Source: a virus. From it: 38,044 bases of DNA. Below the pieces are notes generated by a model. That model saw only the letters and a program-made list of their open reading frames with translations. It did not search any database and was not told the origin of the DNA. Both the position numbers and the translations under genes were made by a program. Position 1 is the stretch's first letter. Each line of letters opens with the position of its first letter. Below are positions 14,477-23,670 of this stretch, one piece after another. The DNA lies in the IMG/VR virus record IMGVR_UViG_3300044635_002302, positions 1 through 38,044 of that record; one strand, 5' to 3'.

Positions 14477-16279
14477 TTATCTACTAATCTCTTCCCAGTC
14501 CATGGAACCATATGCAGGTGATCCTGCGTTATTGGTTGCAACAGCAAGTGTCAACTCGTATGGAGTAGATGTGAGACCATTACGTTCAAGCTGAAACTTA
14601 AACAATGCTTCTTTCAATATATCTACTGATGGTGAACCTTGATTTGAGCCTTGCATGAATCCACTTGCGAGTATTCTACCACCAGTCACGCTGGTAGCAT
14701 TAAGCTTGTATTCAACCGCAGAATCTGGTCCAGCATCAACCCAACTTGCTCCACCAGAAGTTGTTCCGCTTGCAACAACTCTCCACGCGTAAAATGCACC
14801 ATTTGTTACAGGTAGCAAAGATATTGCAGTGAGAATTACAATAGCATCCAATCTTGATGCTTTGAGTCTGATGGTAGCAACAGGGTAAAAAGTTGATGCT
14901 AGAGTTAATATTTTTGGTGCAGCAATCGGAGTACCTATGGCTTGCTGTAGTCCTCTCAATTCATAACCACCCTCAGAAATTACGGTCGAGCAAACTTGCT
15001 TCATCACGCTCGTAACTCCTGTTGCACCAGTGTTGGTGATCTCATACCTCAAAGGAAGAGACGCTGTTGTGATGTATGTTGATGCAATTTTATTTGCATG
15101 ATGAAACGAGTGACATGTTACAAATTGACCATCAATGACAAATCCCATGCGTACTGTACCTAGCCCCAACCACTCAACATCCATCCATAAAATTTGCGCC
15201 TTGGTGACATCAAGAGTAAAACCAGACGGGCCTGATCCATTTAGCTTGTCACCATTCCATGCAGATAGTGGTACAATGGTCTCTGTTGCTGGTGATCCAT
15301 TCACCAAACTACGCTCAACAAAACTAATTTGACCACCAGACAATTGAAAATACATTCCGTTGTCTTGACCAAAATAACCCACACGTTGTCTAAGGTTGTT
15401 GGCTGATGGTGCCATGACGAACGTATTAAGCGTCAGCAATGACTTGCCTGGCTGATAAGAAAATACTTTGGTGGTCTCTCTGACAACAGATGACCCTGAT
15501 AGTCCATTTACTGTCATCTCTATCAAACCTTGATTTGCGTTAAATTGATAAGATCCGCCAACAGCAGTCAAGCTGCTCCATAGATTGTTGTCGCGATACC
15601 GGTGACTTGAATCAAACAAGGTGAGGGGAGCAGATGTTCGCAATCTACCAAATGCATCAAAGTTGGGAGTATGAGCAAACGTAATGGGGAATCCTTCGGT
15701 TGGATCTACTGTTGCGACAATTGGATTTGTCACATTGACGTTGAGTGATGAAGTTGCAGAAGTTACTGTAACGTTGTTGTTGTTGCGATCTTTAAGAGCA
15801 ATTGAATTGAGAACATCAACAGCAGTAACAGGATTGGTGATGGTTGTACTGTAAGTTGCGGTTGAAAGAGCTCTAACAGTTGTGTTGGTAGCATAGTCAA
15901 CAGCTGTCAATGTGTCGAGCTGTGGATAATTTTGAGTACGAACGCTTACTGCACCAACGGGAAATCCTCCAACAGTGCCTGTATGAATAATCTGACCATA
16001 AACATATGATCCTGATGTGTTGTCCACAAGTCCAACATTTCCAATATCAACTTCACTAGCTGATAATTGAATGTTGATGTCTGATGCATTTGCAAGATAT
16101 GTTGTAACAGCATACTTGGGGTATACCTCAACAGATGTGACTGCTGGCATGGAAGAATCTTCTGGATATTGTACTCGCACCACAGAAGTTGCTGGAAATC
16201 TTGCATCTCCAACTATTTCAACAAATTTACCATGCTCAAGTGTAGCAGGATTTTGACGCACATCGCTATTGTAGCTCAT
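14477..16279 (-). CDS. Phage structural protein, marine T4-like type
   Basis: A 600-residue beta-rich protein with a Thr/Val/Asn-rich N-terminal part (1-210) and a conserved core (FDAFGRLRTS, RYRDNNLWSS, QPGKSLLTLNTFVM, RVGYFGQDNGMYFQ), typical of virion proteins annotated as structural in cyanophages and relatives. The exact virion location is unknown; a tail or fibre role fits its position near the fibre genes. The TAAATA ends only 4 bases before the ATG, unlike other genes, so translation may instead begin at an in-frame GTG at 16261. Confidence 0.75.
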   Translation of the reverse strand: MSYNSDVRQNPATLEHGKFVEIVGDARFPATSVVRVQYPEDSSMPAVTSVEVYPKYAVTTYLANASDINIQLSASEVDIGNVGLVDNTSGSYVYGQIIHTGTVGGFPVGAVSVRTQNYPQLDTLTAVDYATNTTVRALSTATYSTTITNPVTAVDVLNSIALKDRNNNNVTVTSATSSLNVNVTNPIVATVDPTEGFPITFAHTPNFDAFGRLRTSAPLTLFDSSHRYRDNNLWSSLTAVGGSYQFNANQGLIEMTVNGLSGSSVVRETTKVFSYQPGKSLLTLNTFVMAPSANNLRQRVGYFGQDNGMYFQLSGGQISFVERSLVNGSPATETIVPLSAWNGDKLNGSGPSGFTLDVTKAQILWMDVEWLGLGTVRMGFVIDGQFVTCHSFHHANKIASTYITTASLPLRYEITNTGATGVTSVMKQVCSTVISEGGYELRGLQQAIGTPIAAPKILTLASTFYPVATIRLKASRLDAIVILTAISLLPVTNGAFYAWRVVASGTTSGGASWVDAGPDSAVEYKLNATSVTGGRILASGFMQGSNQGSPSVDILKEALFKFQLERNGLTSTPYELTLAVATNNAGSPAYGSMDWEEISR

Positions 16280-16282
16280 GTG

Positions 16283-16288
16283 TGTATT
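16283..16288 (-). promoter_or_regulatory. T4-type late promoter (CTAAATA), minus strand, close spacing
   Basis: TAAATA 4 bases before the ATG of the structural gene. A standard T4 start site would fall inside the coding sequence, so either the start codon or the transcription start differs from the usual pattern. Confidence 0.55.
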
Positions 16289-16330
16289 TAGTTAGCTTGA
16301 TTATGTTGCTGCAGCATCTAACATCATAGT

Positions 16331-17068
16331 ATGAATGATACTTTATTTGTGTCTGATGACAAGGCGTTTTATACTCTTGAAGGAGAGGGTGAGTACGTTG
16401 GTCAACCATCTGTGTTTTTGAGATTATCAACCTGCAACTTGACCTGCAAAGGATTCATGAGCGAATCGTCACCTCATGGATGTGATAGCTACGTGAGCTG
16501 GTCTGTAAAAAATAGATTTACTACTGATGAGTTGATCGAGTACATGGAGAAGGGACTGTATCACAACTATCTCAAGCGTGGAGCTATTTTGAAGCTCACA
16601 GGCGGCGAACCTTTGCTGCAGCAGAAGAAGTTGATCAAGTTTTGTGAACGCGCATTTGATCATTGGGGATTTGTACCTCGTGTTGACTTTGAGACCAACG
16701 CAACCATCATGCCTCTTGATGCATGGAGAGAGAAGTTTAACGCTACTTTTACAACTTCTCCCAAGCTTGCATGCAATGGTGATCCAGAAGACAAGCGATA
16801 TAAGCCTGAGGTACTGAGAAAGCATGTAGAGCTTGGATCAGGATTTAAGTTTGTTGTGCAAACTCGAGACGATATCGTAGAAATATTTACAAAATACATT
16901 GAGCCATTTAGCATCAATCCAGATCGAGTATGGTTTATGCCCTGCTGTGGATCTCGCGATGAGCATGTTGTACGCGCACCTCAGGTAGCTGAATGGGCAA
17001 AAGAATTTGGAGTTAACTTTAGTCCACGACTACATCTACTGCTTTGGGATAAAGCTTTAAAAGTTTGA
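16331..17068 (+). CDS. queE: 7-carboxy-7-deazaguanine synthase-like radical SAM enzyme (QueE family)
   Basis: QueE converts 6-carboxytetrahydropterin to 7-carboxy-7-deazaguanine using SAM and an iron-sulfur cluster. The QueE start (YTLEGEG, 14-20) and the GGEPLLQ SAM motif (91-97) are clear. The cluster cysteines are C35, C39 and C51, a CX3CX11C spacing instead of the usual CX3CX2C, with [10 protein letters not shown] between the last two. The sequence is full length at 245 residues. It heads a three-gene unit with a Nudix hydrolase and a kinase, separated by 4 and 9 bases. Confidence 0.88.
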   Translation: MNDTLFVSDDKAFYTLEGEGEYVGQPSVFLRLSTCNLTCKGFMSESSPHGCDSYVSWSVKNRFTTDELIEYMEKGLYHNYLKRGAILKLTGGEPLLQQKKLIKFCERAFDHWGFVPRVDFETNATIMPLDAWREKFNATFTTSPKLACNGDPEDKRYKPEVLRKHVELGSGFKFVVQTRDDIVEIFTKYIEPFSINPDRVWFMPCCGSRDEHVVRAPQVAEWAKEFGVNFSPRLHLLLWDKALKV

Positions 17069-17072
17069 TATC

Positions 17073-17480
17073 ATGGATACCAAACGTGTAGCAAAGGTAT
17101 TCTGCATGCGCGGTAATAGCATTTTGCTGCTGTTATCCAAGCATCTCAACAAATGGCATCTTCCTGGGGGTCACATCCAGCAGGGCGAAACATTTGAAGA
17201 TGGTCTGTGCAGAGAAGTGAAGGAAGAAACAGGATGTACATTGAAGTATTTTCATCGTGTGCGTATGACCAGCAGCAGCGTTGCGTTGTATGTTGGAAAA
17301 TTGAACAACGGTATCATCAAGTTGAGCGATGAACATTTGAATCACATGTGGATACCTCTCAAGCAGGCTCTAAGTGCGCCTGTGTGTAAATTTACATTCA
17401 GAGACATCAGATATTTACAAACCATCATGGGTGCAGTAAAAACTGCATCTCGAGTTGATACAGAAGAAGCCCACCAATAA
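17073..17480 (+). CDS. Nudix hydrolase
   Basis: A 135-residue Nudix hydrolase with a perfect Nudix box at 33-55: GX5EX7REVKEETG. Such enzymes cleave nucleoside diphosphate derivatives. The substrate cannot be read from the sequence; possibilities include an oxidised or modified nucleotide, a nucleotide sugar, or dihydroneopterin triphosphate, given queE immediately upstream. It starts 4 bases after queE. Confidence 0.88.
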   Translation: MDTKRVAKVFCMRGNSILLLLSKHLNKWHLPGGHIQQGETFEDGLCREVKEETGCTLKYFHRVRMTSSSVALYVGKLNNGIIKLSDEHLNHMWIPLKQALSAPVCKFTFRDIRYLQTIMGAVKTASRVDTEEAHQ

Positions 17481-17489
17481 CTAAACATC

Positions 17490-18245
17490 ATGCGTATTTC
17501 AGTAAGCGGTACAACTTGTATCGGTAAATCAACGTTTGTGAATGATTTTTGCAAACACTGGACCAACTATACATCTCCGAGATTCAGTTATCGAGATGAG
17601 CTAGCCAATCTACCACACAGCAAGACATGCACCAAGGATACTCAATGGTTGATTCTCAATAGCATGATTGATGAATTGCAGAAACACTCTTCAACAGATC
17701 ATGTTATCTTTGATAGGTGTCCGCTTGATAACTTGGTTTACTCCATGTGGGCATTCGACAAGGGTGATGGTGATATTGATGCTGAGTTCATTGCCAAGTG
17801 TGTACCGTTGGTGAGAGAATCTATGAGATTTCTCGACATCATCTTCTTTGTACCCATCACGCGTGTAGCTCCTGTCACAGTAGTGGAGAACGGTTTGCGT
17901 GAAACTGATCCTGCATACATTGAAGAGATCGACAACATCTTCAAAGCACTGGTGCATCAATATCAACACAACATCGAAACAACTCAATTCTTTCCCAAGG
18001 GAGATTGTCCTGGAATCATCGAGATGTTTGGTCGACCTGAAGAACGCATCTACCTTGCGCAGCAGTATCTAGACGCAAGTGGTGATGTCATTGGTGCAGA
18101 AGGTGATTCAATTCTCAACCCTGAAAATCTTGAAGAGCTTGAAGCATTGCTCAAACAACAGCAAACAGCTAGTGAGAGTGAAGCATTTGAGAAGAAGCAA
18201 GTTCAGATGCTCAAAGAGTTTGTTGCAGCTACCAAGCGCAAATGA
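17490..18245 (+). CDS. P-loop nucleotide/nucleoside kinase-like protein
   Basis: A 251-residue P-loop protein with Walker A GTTCIGKST at 7-15 and FDRCPLDN at 74-81, the lid/acceptor pattern of deoxynucleoside, thymidylate and NadR-type kinases. It probably phosphorylates a nucleoside or nucleotide; with queE and a Nudix enzyme before it, a nucleotide-salvage or modified-base role is possible but unproven. The C-terminal 50 residues are Glu/Gln/Lys-rich and likely coiled. Its stop is directly adjacent to the stop of the convergent gene, with no base between. Confidence 0.7.
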   Translation: MRISVSGTTCIGKSTFVNDFCKHWTNYTSPRFSYRDELANLPHSKTCTKDTQWLILNSMIDELQKHSSTDHVIFDRCPLDNLVYSMWAFDKGDGDIDAEFIAKCVPLVRESMRFLDIIFFVPITRVAPVTVVENGLRETDPAYIEEIDNIFKALVHQYQHNIETTQFFPKGDCPGIIEMFGRPEERIYLAQQYLDASGDVIGAEGDSILNPENLEELEALLKQQQTASESEAFEKKQVQMLKEFVAATKRK

Positions 18246-18836
18246 TTAGTACGACTTGATGACCATCACGTTGTATGATGGTTGTGCGAGGAGTTCTTCA
18301 GATGTGCTTTCTTGCGTTTGTGTGACAACTTCACCTGTAGCGGTGTTTGCTGTTAAAGTTGTTCTATAGAATGATGCAGTAATGGAAAAATAACCTCTAT
18401 TGTCGCTACTATCATCAACTGCTGAAATATAACCTGGAAATCTACCAGCTACTGCATCAGCAGGCGTCACAATGAAGTCAGTTGGTGTGATTTCTGGAAC
18501 ATCGCTTGAAGGTCTGGGCTCAAGCATTCCAGATTCAGTAGTCCCGTTGGTCACCTTCACAGTTGCTTTGCCAATATAAACCTTGGTCATGGTTTGATCA
18601 ATGTAAGCAGACATGTCTGCTAGTTGTGTGCTGATGTTTGAGCTTAAGTCTGCAACATCAGTCTCAAGAGAATACACTAGTGTTGAGATTGCAGTCTTTT
18701 CTGGTTCCAAGATGAGATCTGCATAATCAAGAATGTATGTACCATCAAGTTGCTCAACAACCAAAAAATCACCATCGGTGATCTCTAGAGTTTGAGGCAG
18801 ATCTTTAATGTTGATGGTAGCTTTCTTGATGCTCAT
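18246..18836 (-). CDS. Putative virion protein
   Basis: A 196-residue protein. Its N-terminus (INIKDLPQTLEITDGDFLVVEQLDG followed by YADLIL) matches a short module common at the start of virion and fibre-associated proteins of marine T4-like phages. A heptad-like helical stretch (about 45-85) and a beta-rich C-terminus follow. A minus-strand CTAAATA ends 7 bases before the ATG, supporting late expression as a structural or tail-associated protein. Exact role unknown. Confidence 0.7.
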   Translation of the reverse strand: MSIKKATINIKDLPQTLEITDGDFLVVEQLDGTYILDYADLILEPEKTAISTLVYSLETDVADLSSNISTQLADMSAYIDQTMTKVYIGKATVKVTNGTTESGMLEPRPSSDVPEITPTDFIVTPADAVAGRFPGYISAVDDSSDNRGYFSITASFYRTTLTANTATGEVVTQTQESTSEELLAQPSYNVMVIKSY

Positions 18837-18842
18837 TGAACA

Positions 18843-18848
18843 TATTTA
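18843..18848 (-). promoter_or_regulatory. T4-type late promoter (CTAAATA), minus strand
   Basis: TAAATA with the ATG at 18836 beginning 7 bases after the last A; it lies in the gap to divergent rmlB. Confidence 0.72.
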
Positions 18849-18868
18849 GGTTGACGATACATATTGTA

Positions 18869-19810
18869 ATGAAAATTCTAGTAACTGGGGGTTGTGGGTT
18901 CATTGGCAGTAATTTCATACACCATGTACTCAAAAAACCCGAAGTACAACACATCATCAACGTGGATCTGATGACGTATGCTGCATGCAAAGACAACGTA
19001 CCTTTTGATACGCGAGTTGAAACCGTCGAAGATGACATCAACAATACTGAGCACATGAAACATCTGATGCATAGTGGTGATGTTACGCACGTTGTTCATT
19101 TTGCAGCTGAAAGCCATGTAGACAACAGCATCACTTCCCCTGGAGCATTCATCACTAGCAACATCAACGGTACTTTTTCCATGCTTGAAGCAGCTCGAGC
19201 TACTTCAGTATCAAGATTTCATCATGTGTCTACTGATGAAGTTTATGGTAGTTTAGGTACATCAGGTAAGTTTCTAGAAACAACACCATATGATCCTAGA
19301 TCTCCATATTCAGCATCTAAAGCATCTAGTGATCACCTGGTACGAGCATTTCATCACACATACGGGATGAGCACCACCATCAGCAATTGTTCCAACAACT
19401 ATGGTCCTCGTCAACATCGAGAAAAACTTATTCCAAAAATTATCACCAACATATTGTCAGACAAGAAGGTACCAGTGTATGGTACAGGAGCAAACGTTAG
19501 AGATTGGTTGTTTGTAGATGACCATTGTGAAGCCATTTGGCAGATCATCACACAGGGCGCATCTGGTGAAACGTACAATGTTGGAGGTGATTGTGAGATG
19601 AGCAATGTAGAGATGGTACATGTGTTGTGCATGTTGCTAGGGCGCAACTTTGATGATGTTGTTGAATTTGTTGAAGATCGTAAGGGTCATGACTTTCGTT
19701 ATGCAATCGATCACACCAAACTCACACAAGAGCTGGGGTGGACACCAAGCGTGACCAACATTGGAGAAGGTCTACAAAAGACCATTGATTATTATAAATT
19801 TCAGCGATAA
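18869..19810 (+). CDS. rmlB: dTDP-glucose 4,6-dehydratase-like (RmlB family)
   Basis: A 313-residue short-chain dehydrogenase closely resembling RmlB, which makes dTDP-4-keto-6-deoxyglucose. Features: the NAD-binding GGCGFIG (7-13), FAAESHVDNSI (78-88), STDEVYG with the Asp-Glu acid pair (121-127), the catalytic YSASK (147-151) and the substrate region PRQHREKLIPK. I start at the ATG at 18869; a longer frame begins at a TTG inside the divergent promoter region. No RmlA, RmlC or RmlD is present, so the substrate presumably comes from the host. It is the first gene of the sugar cluster. Confidence 0.88.
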   Translation: MKILVTGGCGFIGSNFIHHVLKKPEVQHIINVDLMTYAACKDNVPFDTRVETVEDDINNTEHMKHLMHSGDVTHVVHFAAESHVDNSITSPGAFITSNINGTFSMLEAARATSVSRFHHVSTDEVYGSLGTSGKFLETTPYDPRSPYSASKASSDHLVRAFHHTYGMSTTISNCSNNYGPRQHREKLIPKIITNILSDKKVPVYGTGANVRDWLFVDDHCEAIWQIITQGASGETYNVGGDCEMSNVEMVHVLCMLLGRNFDDVVEFVEDRKGHDFRYAIDHTKLTQELGWTPSVTNIGEGLQKTIDYYKFQR

Positions 19811-19817
19811 TTGACAT

Positions 19818-20603
19818 ATGAGTGATAAGATAGGAGTTGGCGTTGTGACTTACAAACGTCCAGATTTTTTCAAGAAATGCTACGCATCAGTTTGTGAGGC
19901 AAATCCTGATGTTGTTGTCGTTGTAAACGATGGTACACCATACGATGATGTGCAGGTACCAAATTTAATACAACACGCAACCAACCAGGGTGTGGGTGTG
20001 AGCAAGAACGATGCATTCAAACATTTGCTCGCAGCAGGGTGTGATCATATTTTTGTGGTGGAAGATGACATCATCATCAAACACCCTGATGCATTCAAAG
20101 TGTATGTAACCGCAGCTGCAGCAAGCGGACTCAAGCACATGATGTATGGTTATCATGGACCTGCCAACAAGCGTGGTGGTAAACCTCACCCAAGATACAT
20201 TGTAGATTACGGCTCAACAAAAATTGCCTTGAATCAACATTGCGTTGGAGCAGTTTGTTATTACGCAAGAGAAGTTTTAGAAACTGTTGGACTAAACGAT
20301 GATAAATTTATCAATGCATGGGAGCATGTAGAACATTCACTAAGAATTGTGAAAGCTGGATATGTACCTGCTTACTGGTGGTGGCCTGATGTAGCCAACA
20401 GTACTGATTACATTGATGAGCTTGCATGTAGTGAGGAAAATTCTACCATTCGTCCTAGGACAGATTGGAACGACAACATAATGACAGGTGCAAAACACTT
20501 TGTGAGTAAGCATGGTGTTTCACCTGTTGCAATTCCAGACTCTTCAATTGAGAGTGTAAAAGATTCACTCAAAACTATATACAAGCAGCATGCAAAGCGT
20601 TGA
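19818..20603 (+). CDS. Glycosyltransferase, GT-A fold
   Basis: A 261-residue GT-A type transferase. The N-terminus IGVGVVTYKRPDFFKKC is typical of GT2 enzymes; NDGT lies near 37-40 and the metal-binding EDD at 82-84 (VVEDDIIIK). The acceptor is unknown: host surface glycan, virion protein or modified DNA are all possible. It is 7 bases after rmlB, and its last 14 bases overlap the next glycosyltransferase gene. Confidence 0.8.
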   Translation: MSDKIGVGVVTYKRPDFFKKCYASVCEANPDVVVVVNDGTPYDDVQVPNLIQHATNQGVGVSKNDAFKHLLAAGCDHIFVVEDDIIIKHPDAFKVYVTAAAASGLKHMMYGYHGPANKRGGKPHPRYIVDYGSTKIALNQHCVGAVCYYAREVLETVGLNDDKFINAWEHVEHSLRIVKAGYVPAYWWWPDVANSTDYIDELACSEENSTIRPRTDWNDNIMTGAKHFVSKHGVSPVAIPDSSIESVKDSLKTIYKQHAKR

Positions 20604-21273
20604 TGTTATAATTCTCTCCAACACCAAAGATCTATCTCTGTATGGACTTACTCAGCGCACCATCAACACACTAAGGCTATCTGAACAAGACTATAATTTT
20701 GACATCAAGGTTGTTGAGACTAATGCAGATATCTTGCGAGATGGATTTGTATATCAAGGGTGTAACGTCGTTGTACCTAAAGCAGAATTTAACTACAACA
20801 AGTTTCTCAACGAGGGGCTAAAACATTGTACAAATGAGTGGGTAGCATTGTGCAACAATGATTTGATCTTCACACAGCACTGGTTTAGCAACTTGATGAA
20901 ATTTCATCAACAAAATCCAGATGTTAAATCTCTTGCTCCATTTGAACCCAACTGGCATATAAAGCGTGGGATGTCTGCAGATGCAGAAGTATATTATGGT
21001 TACAGGACATCGTTTGAAATTACTGGGTGGTGTTTGATTGTGCATCGTGACGTGATCACCACTTGCAATCTATTTGATGAAAATTTTGCATTTTGGTATC
21101 AAGACAACGATTATGCTGAGACCATCAAACATCATCAGTTCAAACACGCATTGGTTTGCAACTCTAGAGTCTATCACATGGTGTCTGGATCACACCACTT
21201 GCTTGAAGAGAACAAACACCGAATGACAGATGGTCAGCGAGATGTTTTTGTCAACAAATGGAACAAGGGCTAA
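20590..21273 (+). CDS. Glycosyltransferase family 2-like protein
   Basis: A 227-residue GT2-like transferase. It has the acceptor-loop pattern FNYNKFLNEGLKHC followed by the metal-binding CNNDLIF (88-94), as in rhamnosyl-type GT2 proteins, and later GWCLIVHRDV and FAFWYQDNDYAE. The ATG lies inside the end of the previous gene, so translation is probably coupled. Substrate unknown; the neighbouring RmlB suggests a deoxysugar. Confidence 0.78.
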   Translation: MQSVDVIILSNTKDLSLYGLTQRTINTLRLSEQDYNFDIKVVETNADILRDGFVYQGCNVVVPKAEFNYNKFLNEGLKHCTNEWVALCNNDLIFTQHWFSNLMKFHQQNPDVKSLAPFEPNWHIKRGMSADAEVYYGYRTSFEITGWCLIVHRDVITTCNLFDENFAFWYQDNDYAETIKHHQFKHALVCNSRVYHMVSGSHHLLEENKHRMTDGQRDVFVNKWNKG

Positions 21274-21276
21274 AAA

Positions 21277-21951
21277 ATGGACATCAAATTCTGCATAACA
21301 TCTAACGTTAGTTTCTCGCAACACACATACCCTGTAATAGTACCCTCGTTGACTGCTTGTGGTGTAGATGCACCAAACATTTATTTCATCGAAGGTGGTC
21401 ACACTGATAGGATTACATGCACACAGGGTGGTGTTAATTACATCAAAACAGGTCATAACTCTGTTGAATATACTAGCTTGATTGATATTGTTGAGCACAA
21501 CATGCAAGCTGATTACTGGGTGCTGTTGCATGATACATGCAGAGTGGGAAAAGATTTTTTTGTACTAGTGCAAAACATTCCCGATGGTTGTGAAAAAGCT
21601 GCACTCAAACACTGGCCGTCCATGTCCATTGGAGCATACAAATACAGCTACCTTAAAAAGCATACGGATCGTTTGATGCAAATCAAAAACACTGACTACA
21701 GCAGAGATCGAGTGCAACATTGGAAGCAATGGGGTATTCACAACGAAGATTACATGCTGTGGAGAGAATCTAGCTCACCTTGTGCACTATACAATCCGCA
21801 TTTAGAACTAAGAGAGAAGTTTGTTGTGTGTGAAGAGGCAGCGTGGTACAACACCAACACAACGCGTCGTGTGGAGTATTACGCTCAGCTTGATCTTTAC
21901 AAAAGCAAAGCTAATTGGCATCCCAAACCTTGGATGGAGATTGATGTATGA
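21277..21951 (+). CDS. Possible glycosyltransferase-like protein
   Basis: A 224-residue protein without a clear signature. The segment ADYWVLLHDTCRVGKDFF resembles the donor-binding strand and aspartate of GT-A enzymes, and later WGIHNEDYMLW could carry a catalytic acid. It has many Trp and Tyr residues, suited to sugar binding, and no membrane segment. It lies 3 bases after one glycosyltransferase, and its stop overlaps the next start (ATGA), so it clearly belongs to the sugar cluster. Confidence 0.6.
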   Translation: MDIKFCITSNVSFSQHTYPVIVPSLTACGVDAPNIYFIEGGHTDRITCTQGGVNYIKTGHNSVEYTSLIDIVEHNMQADYWVLLHDTCRVGKDFFVLVQNIPDGCEKAALKHWPSMSIGAYKYSYLKKHTDRLMQIKNTDYSRDRVQHWKQWGIHNEDYMLWRESSSPCALYNPHLELREKFVVCEEAAWYNTNTTRRVEYYAQLDLYKSKANWHPKPWMEIDV

Positions 21952-22919
21952 AGATTGCGATTGTTGGAGCAGGGTGGGTAGGTTGTCATTTGGCTAGTGT
22001 GTTGAGACAGACGCACGATGTGACTTTATTTGCTCCAACAGGTGAAGTGTTTGATGGCACATCTATGCACAATCAGAATCGATTGCATCTTGGTTATCAT
22101 TACGCACGTAGCTACAAAACACGCGAGTTGTGTAAAGATACGTTTCAAGAGTTTTTGCATGCATATGGTCACCTAACACAGCCCATCAACAACAACTTGT
22201 ATGCAGTTCCTGTCAATGAATCGTTGATGGACTTTGCAACATACTTGAAGATTTTTGATGATATGCATCATCAAGTAGTAGATGAGCCTACTTTGGAAAA
22301 CATAGAAGGATGCATTCAAGTTGACGAGAGATACATTGATCCTGCTGCAAGCAAGAACTACTTTCAGCAGCAGCTCGAATCATTGATTGTTGACGCATCG
22401 ATGTCGTGTAAAGATCTACAACACACAGCAACCACACACGATGCAGTTATAAATTGCACCAACAATTTTTTACAGCCTGATACCAACAATACGTTCTGGG
22501 AACAATGTGTGATGTTGATATATGCAAAAAAACAACCGTGCAATTTTGGAGCTCTCACGTTAGTTGATGGTCCTTTGTTTTCAATCTACCCATACCTAAA
22601 CGGTACCATTACTTTGAGTCATGTGTTGCACACTCCTGTATACAAAAGCAGCACCCCTGATGCAACGTTCTCAATGGATGTTGAACAACAACGACGCCTC
22701 ATGGAACAAGATGTGTTGAAATATTTTCCCAGCTTTCATGATTGCTTTGAACATCAAGGTCATTTCACCAGCACCAAGATCAAGCGCAACATCAAATGCG
22801 ATGATCGTTCGCCTGTGATGCGAGTTGATAACAACATCATCAGCTGTTATACTGGTAAGATACAAGGAATTTTTCACATACAAAAATTTGTTGAACATGA
22901 ATTATCTCATTGGAAATAG
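21948..22919 (+). CDS. FAD-dependent oxidoreductase (DAO-like) of a sugar cluster
   Basis: A 323-residue Rossmann flavoprotein. The N-terminus IAIVGAGWVGCHLASVL is a GxGxxG dinucleotide-binding motif, followed by TSMHNQNRLHLGYHYARS, a conserved stretch in DAO-like oxidoreductases of surface-sugar gene clusters. The C-terminus ends in a typical flavoprotein strand (NIISCYTGKIQGIF). It may oxidise an amine or hydroxyl of a nucleotide sugar; the substrate cannot be assigned. Its end overlaps the next gene by 23 bases. Confidence 0.72.
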   Translation: MKIAIVGAGWVGCHLASVLRQTHDVTLFAPTGEVFDGTSMHNQNRLHLGYHYARSYKTRELCKDTFQEFLHAYGHLTQPINNNLYAVPVNESLMDFATYLKIFDDMHHQVVDEPTLENIEGCIQVDERYIDPAASKNYFQQQLESLIVDASMSCKDLQHTATTHDAVINCTNNFLQPDTNNTFWEQCVMLIYAKKQPCNFGALTLVDGPLFSIYPYLNGTITLSHVLHTPVYKSSTPDATFSMDVEQQRRLMEQDVLKYFPSFHDCFEHQGHFTSTKIKRNIKCDDRSPVMRVDNNIISCYTGKIQGIFHIQKFVEHELSHWK

Positions 22920-23670
22920 CGGTCTAGTTGGTAAAAATTTGCTCAAACATCAACAATTTGATGCAACATTCAACAGCTCCAACATCAACAACTTACCATC
23001 AGTGTTTGTTGAGGGTGGTGATGTGATACTATCTTGCTTACCTGCCACCAAGTGGCAGATCAATCAAAACAAACTCAAAGACCTGCAAAACATTCACAGC
23101 ATCATCAACACACTTGCACCTTGTGCATTTAACAACATTGTGCTGATATCAACCATTGACGTCTATCTTGATTCACCCTTGGGTGTTGATGAATCGCATG
23201 ACCCAACAATCAACACACTACACTATGGATCACACAGATTGTTGTTTGAGAAGATGGTTAGAGATTTGCTAAATTACAAATCGTTACACGTGTTTAGGCT
23301 ACCAGCATTGTTTGGAGATCATCTCAAAAAGAACGTGCTGTTTGATCTACTGCACAACAACAATGTTGACAAAATCAATCTCAACACATACTATCAATGG
23401 TATGATCTTGGCAGATTGCATGATGACATCAAGCACATCACCACCAATCACAGCAGCGGTATATTCAATTTGTTCACACAACCTGTCTACACTGCTGATG
23501 TTGTTGATGCATTCTTCCCATCTGCAGATGTTGGGTATGTGGGTAATTTGGTGCAGTATGATTGGAAAACACAACATCTTGCATCTGGATACATTCTAGA
23601 TGCATCACAGGTGATGCAAGATATTGAAAAATTCATATATGAAGCTCGCAATAAGCAATCTAGCTTGTGA
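22897..23670 (+). CDS. NAD-dependent epimerase/reductase-like protein (SDR)
   Basis: A 257-residue extended SDR-like protein. The start MNYLIGNSGLVGKNLLK holds the GxxGxxG nucleotide-binding turn; LISTIDVYLDSPLGVDE and HYGSHRLLFE follow. The catalytic YxxxK reads YGSHR, with Arg instead of Lys; related proteins of surface-sugar clusters seem to share this. I chose the ATG at 22897, inside the end of the flavoprotein gene, because the motif begins there; upstream residues are a shadow of that gene. Likely acts on the same sugar as its neighbours. Confidence 0.72.
   Translation: MNYLIGNSGLVGKNLLKHQQFDATFNSSNINNLPSVFVEGGDVILSCLPATKWQINQNKLKDLQNIHSIINTLAPCAFNNIVLISTIDVYLDSPLGVDESHDPTINTLHYGSHRLLFEKMVRDLLNYKSLHVFRLPALFGDHLKKNVLFDLLHNNNVDKINLNTYYQWYDLGRLHDDIKHITTNHSSGIFNLFTQPVYTADVVDAFFPSADVGYVGNLVQYDWKTQHLASGYILDASQVMQDIEKFIYEARNKQSSL

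Noticed and set aside
16303-16318. TGCTGCAGCA palindrome before queE as an operator
   Set aside because: Similar CTGCAG strings are frequent across this genome, and no regulator or second site is seen; too weak to call.
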